Shown: piece after piece, positions 1 to 7,528 of the stretch | Layout of the letters: each line of letters starts with the position of its first letter | Numbering within the stretch: position 1 is the first letter of the stretch | Assembly (NCBI GenBank): GCA_963169045.1 | Contig: CAUJDF010000026.1 | Location: 60,171-124,170, forward strand | Direction: 5' to 3' | DNA length: 64,000 bases | DNA from: Myxococcota bacterium | Lineage (GTDB): Bacteria > Myxococcota_A > Bradymonadia > UBA7976 > UBA1532 | Notes under the pieces: generated by a model | Seen by the model: only the letters and a program-made list of their open reading frames with translations | The model's database searches: none | Told to the model about the DNA's origin: nothing | Made by a program: the position numbers and the translations under genes

Positions 1-1077
1 ACAGACCACGAGGATCGGCGTCGGCCCGCGCAGCGTCACGAGCACGCGCGCGTCGAGCGACGGCGCCTCGTGGACGGGCCGGTCGGCGCCCCAGGTCATG
101 TACGGACGCGGCCCGTCGCAGGCGTTGCGGCTGACGAGATCGCGCTCGAAGTACCGGCCCGGGTACGGCGCCAGCGAGTCGCCGTCGATCGCGACGACCT
201 GTCCGGCGCCATGGCGCAGCTGCTCGTAGTGCAGGTGCGGCCCGGACGAGGCGCCGGTGCTGCCGACGAGGCCGACGGGCTGCCCCTGCGCCACCCACGC
301 GCCGTCGGGCACGAGGAAGTCCGACAGATGAAAGTGGTAGGTCTGCCAGCCGTCGCCGTGGTCGATGACGATGTAGTTGCCCGCGCCGCCGGGCTCCTGG
401 CGCCGCCGCGCGACGCCGGCGGCCGAGGCCAGCGTGGGCTCGTCGTCGGTGGGTCCGCCGTCGGCGCGCACGAAGTCGAGGGCGCGGCGCACCTCGGCGG
501 CGTGGTGGCTGTAGGTCCACCGCTGGCCGCAGGCGTAGGGCGCCTGGAAGTCCGGCGCCCCTGCGCCTGCGGGCTGGCAGCGGCCGCCGACGCACAGCAG
601 GTCGCCGCAGCAGTCCTCGCCGTTCGGCGTCGCGCACGAGGCGCCGTCGCCGCCGCAGCACACGCGGCCCAGCGTCGTGCGCCCGCACATCAGGTCGCCG
701 CAACAGCGCGTGTCGTCGTCGCAGGCCTGCCGCGAGGGAACGCAGGCGGGCGGCGGTCCCGCGTCGGGCACCGCGGCGTCCGGCGGGGCGGCGTCCGGCG
801 GGGCGGCGTCCGGCGGGGCGGCGTCCGGCGTGGCGGCGTCCGGCGCGACGTGGGCAGCGTCGGGCGCGGCACCGTCGGCGTCGGGCGCCTCGCCGGCGTC
901 CGGCTCGGCGCCGTCGCCCGCCGCCAACGCGTCCGTCGGGGGCGCCGCGGCGTCGTCTACGGCCTCGCCGCCGTCGGGGGCCGCGGCCTCGTCGACGGAC
1001 AGCTCGCCGGATCCCGCGCACCCGGCCAGCGCGACGGCGAGCGTCAGCGCACACAACGAGACGTGTGGTCGGTCCAT
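1..1077 (-). CDS. LytM/M23-family metallopeptidase lipoprotein (3' end outside window)
   Basis: The reading frame opens at the ATG at 1077 and is still open at base 1 (359 codons seen). Residues 1-20 form a lipoprotein signal ending in LAGC. A linker of repeated PDAAP units follows to about residue 105, then a Cys-rich stretch with CCGD motifs (about 108-170, Dickkopf-like). From about residue 175 it resembles M23 peptidases: a HH...ALDF region fits the first His/Asp zinc ligands, GNYIVIDHGDGW and VGSTGASSGPHLHYE (near residue 280) fit the HxH ligand strand. M23 enzymes cut peptidoglycan cross-bridges or act as adaptors; with both zinc motifs present it may be active. The lipobox suggests anchoring to a periplasmic or outer-membrane surface. 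The C-terminus is not visible. Confidence 0.85.
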   Translation of the reverse strand, partial: MDRPHVSLCALTLAVALAGCAGSGELSVDEAAAPDGGEAVDDAAAPPTDALAAGDGAEPDAGEAPDADGAAPDAAHVAPDAATPDAAPPDAAPPDAAPPDAAVPDAGPPPACVPSRQACDDDTRCCGDLMCGRTTLGRVCCGGDGASCATPNGEDCCGDLLCVGGRCQPAGAGAPDFQAPYACGQRWTYSHHAAEVRRALDFVRADGGPTDDEPTLASAAGVARRRQEPGGAGNYIVIDHGDGWQTYHFHLSDFLVPDGAWVAQGQPVGLVGSTGASSGPHLHYEQLRHGAGQVVAIDGDSLAPYPGRYFERDLVSRNACDGPRPYMTWGADRPVHEAPSLDARVLVTLRGPTPILVVC

Positions 1078-1345
1078 GAGGCGACGCGGGCCAAGCAATC
1101 ATCGCGCCGCCCCGCACGGTCGCCCGCCGCCATCACCCGTGTGACGTCGTGGTCTCACCCCCGGCGGGCCGGCTCGCCGCCCCTCGGCACGTCGCCGCGA
1201 GCGGACCGATGACCGAGCGTGCCCGTGGCGCGACCGAGGCCGACCGCAGGCGCGCCCGGAGACATGTCGAGCACCGGGATCGAGGCGACGCGGGCGCCGC
1301 CGGCCGGCGGTTCACGCCGCGGCCATCTTTCGTCGGGACACCCTC
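1078..1345. promoter_or_regulatory. Upstream region of the M23 gene, with imperfect dyad at 1139-1158
   Basis: This 268-bp stretch lies between two minus-strand genes and must hold the promoter of the M23 lipoprotein. No convincing gene fits it. GTGTGAC at 1139-1145 and GTCTCAC at 1152-1158 form an imperfect inverted pair with one mismatch. The half-site resembles GGTGTGAC found in the sharper dyad at 43790-43822, so a shared regulator is possible but unproven. I did not see a clear -35/-10 pair. Confidence 0.3.
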
Positions 1346-2761
1346 TCAGGGCGCCGGCTCGAGGCAGCCGGCGATGGCGCCGCAGTCGCCCTGGGCGGCG
1401 AGCGCGCACCCGTACTGGTCGCGCGTCAGGCTGGCGCAGCCGGCGAGGCAGAAGTTGCGGCCGCCGACGCCGAGGCACTCGCCGAGCGCCTCGTCGCAGA
1501 AGGCGGCGCACTCCTCGGGCGTCGGCCGGAAGTCGCCGCCGCCCTCGCACACCGGCCGGAGCTGCGGGTTCTCGCGGTACACGAAGCCGCGCACCTCGGC
1601 GCAGGTGGCGGCCCCCCACCGCTCGACGTCCTCGGCGGACGGCGGCGCGTCGAGGCACCCCGCCGTGCACTGGACCGACAGTTCCGGCGGCACGATGCGC
1701 GGGGGGCATGCCTCCTCGAGGCAGCCCTGCAGCCGTGTACAGAGGCGGTCGCAGCGCGCCTGGCCCTCGGGATCGCCCACGCAGGCCCGGGCGGCGTCGC
1801 AGTCGCGGGCGATCTCGAGGCACCGCAGGTTGGCCGGCGCCCAGTCCGCGCAGGCCGCCGCGCAGTCGCCGCCGGGGTCGATGCCGCAGGGGCCGAAGAC
1901 CTCCTCGCAGAGCACGGCGCACGCCGCCTCCGGCGTGTTGTCGCAGCGCGCGTCGATGGCCGGCTCCTCAGCCCGGACGATGGCCACGACCCCCTCGCAG
2001 GAGGCCCCGGTCTCGGTCTCCACCTCTTGGACGGTGGGCACGTGCGCGAGGCAGTCCTGGCGGCACCGCTCGGCGTAACCGTCGGGCAGCGTCCCCGGCG
2101 CACACTCGGTGACGACGCACCGCGCGCGCCGCAGGCAGCTGTCGCGGCAGTAGCGCTCGACGGCGTTCTCCGGCTCGCCGCCCGCGCACCGGGCGAGGTC
2201 CTGGCAGCTCTCCGCCGCGCTCAGGCAGCGCCGCTGCTCGTCGCCGAGCGTCCGGCAGGCGCCGACGCAGCCCTCGCGCCCACCGGGGACGCCGCACGCC
2301 GCCGCGCGCTCGCAGATCGCCGCGCACTCGGGCGGCGGCGGCGCGTCGCTGCAGAACGTCGCCAGCATCGGGAAGTCCTCGAACAGGCCGGCCACGAAGG
2401 CCTCGCAGGGCGCGTCGATCGCGGCGCGCAGCGCGCCCTCGGGTTGCCGGCAACCGGCTCGGCAGAGCTCGCGGCCACCGCCCTCGAGCGCCGGGCAGAC
2501 CGGCACGAGGCAAGCCTGGACCTTGCCGCAGTACGCCGCGCAAAGGTCCTCGGGTGCCGCGGCGGCGTCGCTGGCGAGCGCGGCGTCCGCCACGAAGCCG
2601 GCGTCGGATGCCGGCGCCGCGTCCGCCCGAACGGTGGCGTCGTGCCCGCCGTCGGCGGCGGCGCGGGCAGCGTCGGCGCCGTCACCCTCGGTCGACGGCG
2701 AGCCGCCCGTGTCTTCGATGCACCCCGCCAACAACAGGCACAGGAGCCAACCGCGTCGCAT
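1346..2761 (-). CDS. Lipoprotein with three tandem Cys-rich modules, function unknown
   Basis: 471 residues from the ATG at 2761. Signal peptide MRRGWLLCLLLAGC gives the lipidated Cys14, followed by an Ala/Asp-rich linker to about residue 70. The rest consists of three repeats of roughly 125-135 residues. Each has a first half of the type C..YC....C....C......C...C....(about 20).C.......P.....C and a second half with C...C......C......C...C..(L)...C......C, rich in helix-forming residues. Conserved cysteines are evenly spaced, which implies disulfides and an extracytoplasmic location. I do not recognise the module. Ala/Cys-rich repeat lipoproteins of this kind are common in Myxococcota proteomes but mostly uncharacterised. 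It is followed on the same strand, after 268 bp, by the M23 gene. Confidence 0.85.
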   Translation of the reverse strand: MRRGWLLCLLLAGCIEDTGGSPSTEGDGADAARAAADGGHDATVRADAAPASDAGFVADAALASDAAAAPEDLCAAYCGKVQACLVPVCPALEGGGRELCRAGCRQPEGALRAAIDAPCEAFVAGLFEDFPMLATFCSDAPPPPECAAICERAAACGVPGGREGCVGACRTLGDEQRRCLSAAESCQDLARCAGGEPENAVERYCRDSCLRRARCVVTECAPGTLPDGYAERCRQDCLAHVPTVQEVETETGASCEGVVAIVRAEEPAIDARCDNTPEAACAVLCEEVFGPCGIDPGGDCAAACADWAPANLRCLEIARDCDAARACVGDPEGQARCDRLCTRLQGCLEEACPPRIVPPELSVQCTAGCLDAPPSAEDVERWGAATCAEVRGFVYRENPQLRPVCEGGGDFRPTPEECAAFCDEALGECLGVGGRNFCLAGCASLTRDQYGCALAAQGDCGAIAGCLEPAP

Positions 2762-2858
2762 CGCCACCCCCCACGCTCCGGCCCACGTTAGAACGCGCGA
2801 GCCCCGGCGCACAACAAGCGTCCGGGGGCGTCCGTCCGCAGGGCGGCGCCGCGGCAGG

Positions 2859-3419
2859 TCAGCTCGGGGCGCGCCACTTGATGTTGCAGCCGAGCGACGG
2901 CGTCTGTTCCGGCGAGGGCGCCTCGCCGCGCAGCACGGCGTCGCACGCGGCGCGCAGGTCGGCGCCCGTGACCGGGACGGCATTGCCGGGGCGGCTCGCG
3001 TCGAACTGGCCGCGGTAGACGAGGCGGCGCGCGCCGTCGAACAGGAAGAAGTCGGGCGTGCACGCCGCGTCGTAGGCGCGCGCCACCACCTGTGTCGCGT
3101 CGTACAGATACGGGAACACATAGCCGGCGAGCTCGGCCTCGCGCTTCATCGCGGGCGGGGCGTCGTCGGGATAGGCGTCGGCGTCGTTGGCGTTGATGGC
3201 GACGACGGCGAGGCCGCGCTCCACGTACTCGCGGGCGAACGCCGACAGGCCGTCGCGCAGGTGCTTCACGAACGGGCAGTGGTTGCAGATGAACATCACG
3301 AGCAGGCCCGGCGCGGCGCGGAAGTCGTCGCGCCGGTGCACGCGGCCGTCGGGATCGGGCAGCGCGAAGTCGGGCGCGGGGGTGCCGAGCGGGACCATCG
3401 TCGAGGGGGTGCGGGCCAT
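2859..3419 (-). CDS. Thioredoxin-like / AhpC-TSA family redoxin
   Basis: 186 residues from the ATG at 3419. The N-terminus has the [18 protein letters not shown] pattern of AhpC/TSA and redoxin proteins, then LLVMFICNHCPFVKHL. CNHCP sits where thioredoxin-fold proteins carry CxxC, so both cysteines of a redox pair are present. VVAINANDADAYPDD, TPDFFLFDGARRLVYRGQFD (with a cis-Pro-type TP) complete the fold. Proteins with CNHCPFV are annotated as thioredoxin-family or redoxin-domain proteins and are probably cytoplasmic thiol oxidoreductases or peroxidases. It starts 2 bp after the stop of the upstream zinc hydrolase, so the two are co-transcribed. Exact substrate unknown. Confidence 0.88.
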   Translation of the reverse strand: MARTPSTMVPLGTPAPDFALPDPDGRVHRRDDFRAAPGLLVMFICNHCPFVKHLRDGLSAFAREYVERGLAVVAINANDADAYPDDAPPAMKREAELAGYVFPYLYDATQVVARAYDAACTPDFFLFDGARRLVYRGQFDASRPGNAVPVTGADLRAACDAVLRGEAPSPEQTPSLGCNIKWRAPS

Positions 3420-3421
3420 GT

Positions 3422-4090
3422 TCACACCAGTCCGAAGTCGGTGAGCAGGAAGTCGACGACGGCCTTCTGCATCTCGACGCGGCGCGGCTCGTCGAAGCCC
3501 ATCCACGTCTCGATGCACAGACCGACGCAGCCGATGGCATCGACGATCACCTCCGTCGAGGACGTCGGCACGGGGAAGAACAGCGGCGCCCAGCGCTCCT
3601 CGGGCGCGGCCGTGCGGTTCATGTGTTCGACGAGACGGTCGACGACGGCGGGGCGGGGCTCGACGCCGTAGACCACCGTCTGGCCGAACGACGGCACCAC
3701 CGCCGGGTCGTAGCGCCTTCTGCTCTCGTGCAGGGTCACGACGAGGGCCGGCCGCTCGTCGAGCACGAGGTCCATGAAGCGGCGCGCGAGGCGGCGCTCG
3801 GCCTCGGGCGCCGTGGCTTCGCCGGGGAAGCAGCGGTTGAGGTCGAGGCCGCCGGGCGCGGCGCGCTGGCGGGCGCGATACGCGGGCGGGTTCATGACCG
3901 GCACGACGATCAGCCGGCCGCGGGCGGGGCGCAGGCCCGCCTCGAGCATCTCCGCGAGGGCGTGGGCGCCGGCGACCTCGTCGCCGTGGATGGCCGCCTG
4001 GACGAGGGCCGTCGGTCCCCCGCCCCCGGCGTCGAACACGTGCACCGGCAGCGTGGGGGTGAAGAAGTGGACACCGGGCGCGAGCGGCAT
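3422..4090 (-). CDS. Succinylglutamate desuccinylase/aspartoacylase-like zinc hydrolase (M14-related)
   Basis: 222 residues from the ATG at 4090. The zinc-binding HGDE motif appears in ALVQAAIHGDEVAG, followed by the NPPAYRARQR and DLNRCFPG motifs that mark the AstE/AspA branch of M14 carboxypeptidases, then VTLHES carrying the third zinc ligand and a late GLCIETWMGF region with the likely catalytic Glu. The family removes acyl groups from amino acids or cuts small amide bonds. At 222 residues it is shorter than typical AstE (about 320), so it looks like the compact catalytic core. It is the first gene of a two-gene operon with the redoxin. Substrate cannot be told from sequence. Confidence 0.85.
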   Translation of the reverse strand: MPLAPGVHFFTPTLPVHVFDAGGGGPTALVQAAIHGDEVAGAHALAEMLEAGLRPARGRLIVVPVMNPPAYRARQRAAPGGLDLNRCFPGEATAPEAERRLARRFMDLVLDERPALVVTLHESRRRYDPAVVPSFGQTVVYGVEPRPAVVDRLVEHMNRTAAPEERWAPLFFPVPTSSTEVIVDAIGCVGLCIETWMGFDEPRRVEMQKAVVDFLLTDFGLV

Positions 4091-4161
4091 CGGGGCCTCC
4101 GACGTCGGGGACGCCCATCATCGGCGCGCCCGCGCGGCCCCGCAAGGCCCGGCCCCGACGC

Positions 4162-5547
4162 CTATGCGGCGACGTCCGGGAGCTCGTTGAACTGCCGCGC
4201 CACGCCGCGGGACCACCACGCGAGCGCGCGCTCGTCCGGCCGCTCGGGGTGCCGGCGATACAGCCGCAGGATCAGCGGCATGCGCGCGACGACCGGCCCG
4301 AGGCGCGCCGCCAGGCGCGGACACCGCAGCGCCGCCCGCGGCTTCTGCAGGATCCCTGCGAGGTCGACGGCGGGCAGGCGCTGGTCGAGGGCGGCGGCGT
4401 ACTGGCGCGCGTCGAGCAGGCCGGCGGAGAGCAGCGCCTCGACGTCGTCGGGCGAGAGGTTCTGCGAGAAGCGGCGGCCGAGGTCGTAGCCGGCGAGCAG
4501 TCCGCCGAGCTCGACGTGGAAGGCGTGCTGGTAGGCCCACGTCGCTGCCGCGTCGCCGGGGTCGTCCGCGGCGCCGACGGCGTCCGCGAGCAGGCGGGCG
4601 GCCACGAGGCCCACGCCGATCCCGCTGCCGTGGGCGCCGAACACCTGGCACGCCGCGTTCCCGATCAGGGCGACGCCGGGGCCCGAGAGCCGGTCGTACG
4701 GCCGGCGGATGGGGATGGCGCTCGCGCCGCCGAACACGCGCTCGCCGATCCAGGGCTCCCGCCCGCGGATGGCGTCGAGGATGGCCATCCCCGAAGCGCC
4801 GCCGGCGATGGCGCCGCTGAGCAGGTCGACCTCGTCGAAGTCGGACGCCACGGCGACGTTGCCGGTGGAGTAGCCGCCGGCGACGCCCACCTGCCCGAGG
4901 ACCTCGCCGGGGCGCGCGTCGTAGCGATCGAGGAAGCGGCGCGCGCCCTCGGCGTCACGCACCCGGCAGATGGCCTGGGCCGCCGTGCAGACGTGCATGC
5001 GGGGCGGCGGCGGGCAGTCGCGGGCGAGCAGCGGCACGCGCCGGCGCAGGGCCGCGGCGAGGCCGCTCGCGTCGATGAAGAGCGACGCCGTGAGGCGCCG
5101 GCGCACGGACCCGCCGCGCCCCTCCACCCCGAGCACGATCGCGCGCGGGCGGCCGCCCGCCACCTCCACGTCGGCGAGGCGGGCGCGCTCCACGGGCACC
5201 ACGCCGGCCTCGCGGGCCATGCGCTGCAGGCGCCGCACGAGCAGGCGCATGTCGACGCTCCACACGGGGCTCGGGGAGAGCGTGACGTGCTTGCGGCCGG
5301 ACGGGCCGAGCAGGCTGAACGGGCCGTCGCCGGGCCGGCGCTCCGGCGCCTCCGGACGCGGAATTCCGGCGCGGTCGAACATCCACGGCGGCACGCCGTT
5401 CACCCAGCGCGCGCCGGCCGCGTGGAACGAGCGCACGTCCGTGAGCGCCACGCGGCGCCCCGCCCGCGCCAACATCCAGGCGACCGCCGCGCCCGCGGTC
5501 CCCGCCCCCAGCACCACCACGTCGAAATCGTTCCGGGCGTCCTGCAT
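4162..5547 (-). CDS. FAD-dependent oxidoreductase (tryptophan halogenase / geranylgeranyl reductase-like)
   Basis: 461 residues from the ATG at 5547. The N-terminal FDVVVLGAGTAGAAVAWML is the Rossmann GxGxxG site for FAD, followed by a second nucleotide-contact region VALTDVR. LFIDASGLAAALRR and GVALIGNAACQVFGAHGSGIGVGLVAARLLADAV match the DG and GD-type FAD motifs of the PHBH/halogenase fold. The C-terminal part is helix-rich. The tryptophan-halogenase lysine motif (WxWxIP) is not evident, so a reductase or hydroxylase role is as likely. The frame extends far upstream of 5547 but that part lies antisense to the next gene, so the ATG next to the Rossmann strand is preferred. It diverges from the HTTM gene across 87 bp. 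Confidence 0.8.
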   Translation of the reverse strand: MQDARNDFDVVVLGAGTAGAAVAWMLARAGRRVALTDVRSFHAAGARWVNGVPPWMFDRAGIPRPEAPERRPGDGPFSLLGPSGRKHVTLSPSPVWSVDMRLLVRRLQRMAREAGVVPVERARLADVEVAGGRPRAIVLGVEGRGGSVRRRLTASLFIDASGLAAALRRRVPLLARDCPPPPRMHVCTAAQAICRVRDAEGARRFLDRYDARPGEVLGQVGVAGGYSTGNVAVASDFDEVDLLSGAIAGGASGMAILDAIRGREPWIGERVFGGASAIPIRRPYDRLSGPGVALIGNAACQVFGAHGSGIGVGLVAARLLADAVGAADDPGDAAATWAYQHAFHVELGGLLAGYDLGRRFSQNLSPDDVEALLSAGLLDARQYAAALDQRLPAVDLAGILQKPRAALRCPRLAARLGPVVARMPLILRLYRRHPERPDERALAWWSRGVARQFNELPDVAA

Positions 5548-5634
5548 GTCGGTGCGATGGCCGACGACGACCCCAAGTCGCGGGTTGATCCGATCGCGCC
5601 CAGCGGTAAGGATGGGCGCCATCCGCAGTCTGGG

Positions 5635-7509
5635 ATGGACATGACACGACGCCGCTTCGCCGCGTGGTTCGAAGCCGATCCACGCGCGCTGGGACTCTTC
5701 CGGATCTTCTTCGGCCTGCTGTGCCTGTGGGACGTGGCCCGCCGGGTGCCCTACATCACGCTGTTCTACAGCAACAAGGGCGTGCTCACGAACCACTACG
5801 GCCTCTTCCGACAGCCCAGCGAGTACGTCTTCAGCCTGATGTACAACCTGAGCCGTCCCAACGAGGTCGCGATCTTCTTCGGGTTCACCGCGATCTGCCT
5901 GATCTTCTACACGCTCGGCCTGTACACGCGCGTCTTCCAGTTCCTCGTCGCGATCTGCATGTGGAGCATCCACGGCCGCAATACCATCATCGAGAATGGC
6001 GGTGACGTCGTCCTCAACATCTGGTTGTTGTGGACGCTCTTCCTGCCGCTCGGCCGCCGCTTCAGCCTGGACGCGCTGCGCCTCGGCCTCCGCAACGAGT
6101 CCGAGCCCGACGCCGCCGCGCTGAACGCGCGCGAGCGCGACACGCGGCCGGTGTGGTCGCTGGCGATGTTCGCCGTGCTCTGTCAGCTCTCGGTCATCTA
6201 CTTCTTCAACACGGTTCATAAGGGCGGCCGGACGTGGCAGGACGGCACCGCGCTGGCCTGGGTGCTCGAGCAGGACCGCATCGCCACGCCCTTCGGCCAG
6301 TGGGTCCAGGACGCGCTGCCGATGGCCTTCACGCAGGCGCTGAGCTGGGGCACGCTCGTCATCGAGGGCATCGCGCCGCTTCTGCTGCTCACGCCGTTCG
6401 CGGTGGTCTGGTCGCGCCGCGCGGCCATCTTGCTGCTGAGCGGGCTGCACCTCGGCATCTTCCTCATGACCGACGTCGGCCTCTTCTCGCCGACGATGAT
6501 GGTCTCGTACCTGCTGCTGTTGACGCCGCGGGACTTCGACGCGCTGTCGCGCGGCCTCCGCCGGCTGGCGGGGCCGCCGCTCGAGGCGACCTACGACGGC
6601 GGCGTCGCCCTGCTCCACCGCTTCGCGCGTCTCGGCGCGCGGCTCGACGCGCTGGGGATGGTGCGCTGGACGCAGGCGCAGGCCGACGGGCCGCAGCCGG
6701 GCGCGGGCGCGGCCTTCGTGCTGACCGAGCCGTCGACGGGCCGCGCGTTCACGGGCGCGGACGCCGTGGCCCGCTTCGCCGCCGCGCTGCCCCTGGGCCG
6801 GACGTGGGCGTGGGCATTGGCGATCCCCGGCCCGAAGCACGCGGTCGGCGCCGTGTTGCGCCGGCTCACGCGGGATCGCGCCGCGCTCGAGGTCGAGTAC
6901 GACCTGCCGGCGCGCGACGCCCTGCCCCCGGCGCCGCCGCCGACGCCCGCGGCCCTGCGGCGCCGGCGCCTCGGTTTCCTCGCCGCCCAGGCGATCGCGG
7001 CGACCTTCATGGTGGCGCTGACGAGCCAGGTGCTCATCGAGAACCGCTTCGTGCGCAGCCGGATCGCCGTCCCCCAGCCGCAATGGTGCAAGGCGCTCGT
7101 GCAGTACGGCCGCTTCTTCCAGGGCTGGGGCATGTTCGCGCCCAACGCCCCGATGAGCGACGGCTGGATCGTGATCGACGCCGAGCTCGCCGACGGCCGC
7201 CACGTCGATCCGCAGACGGGCCGCGAGCCGGTCTTCGGGCCCGCGACGTACGGCCAGATGGACTGGGACCAGTTCTGGGGCAGCTACTCCATGCGCATCG
7301 CCTCGGGCGGCAGCGCCCACCACCGGCAGGCGCTCATCGACTGGCTGAGGGCGCCCGTGCGGCACCTCAAGCTGCCCGCCAGCGAGAAGATCGTCGCCTT
7401 CAAGGTCGAGTGGATCGGCGATCGCATCGAGGACATCCGCGGCGATCGCACACCCAAGGTCTTCGAGCGTTACACCGTCGTGGAGTGGCCGTCGCGCCGC
7501 GGTCGATGA
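5635..7509 (+). CDS. HTTM-domain membrane protein with C-terminal extension
   Basis: 624 residues from the ATG at 5635; a second ATG at 5641 is equally possible. Residues 1-300 contain several hydrophobic helices (ALGLFRIFFGLLCLWDV, IFFGFTAICLIFYTLGLYT, VLNIWLLWTLFLPLGRRF, MMVSYLLLLTPRDFD), with YFFNTVHKGGRTWQDGTALAWVLEQDR between them, the pattern of HTTM domains related to vitamin K-dependent gamma-carboxylase. Around residues 350-430, FVLTEPSTGRAFTGADAVARF resembles the end of DCC1 thiol-disulfide domains but lacks the CxxC. Another membrane helix (about 445-465) leads to a soluble tail with WGMFAPNAPMSDGW. It starts the plus-strand run to 11288. Reaction unknown. Confidence 0.85.
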   Translation: MDMTRRRFAAWFEADPRALGLFRIFFGLLCLWDVARRVPYITLFYSNKGVLTNHYGLFRQPSEYVFSLMYNLSRPNEVAIFFGFTAICLIFYTLGLYTRVFQFLVAICMWSIHGRNTIIENGGDVVLNIWLLWTLFLPLGRRFSLDALRLGLRNESEPDAAALNARERDTRPVWSLAMFAVLCQLSVIYFFNTVHKGGRTWQDGTALAWVLEQDRIATPFGQWVQDALPMAFTQALSWGTLVIEGIAPLLLLTPFAVVWSRRAAILLLSGLHLGIFLMTDVGLFSPTMMVSYLLLLTPRDFDALSRGLRRLAGPPLEATYDGGVALLHRFARLGARLDALGMVRWTQAQADGPQPGAGAAFVLTEPSTGRAFTGADAVARFAAALPLGRTWAWALAIPGPKHAVGAVLRRLTRDRAALEVEYDLPARDALPPAPPPTPAALRRRRLGFLAAQAIAATFMVALTSQVLIENRFVRSRIAVPQPQWCKALVQYGRFFQGWGMFAPNAPMSDGWIVIDAELADGRHVDPQTGREPVFGPATYGQMDWDQFWGSYSMRIASGGSAHHRQALIDWLRAPVRHLKLPASEKIVAFKVEWIGDRIEDIRGDRTPKVFERYTVVEWPSRRGR

Positions 7510-7528
7510 TTCGCGTACCATGCCCGCC

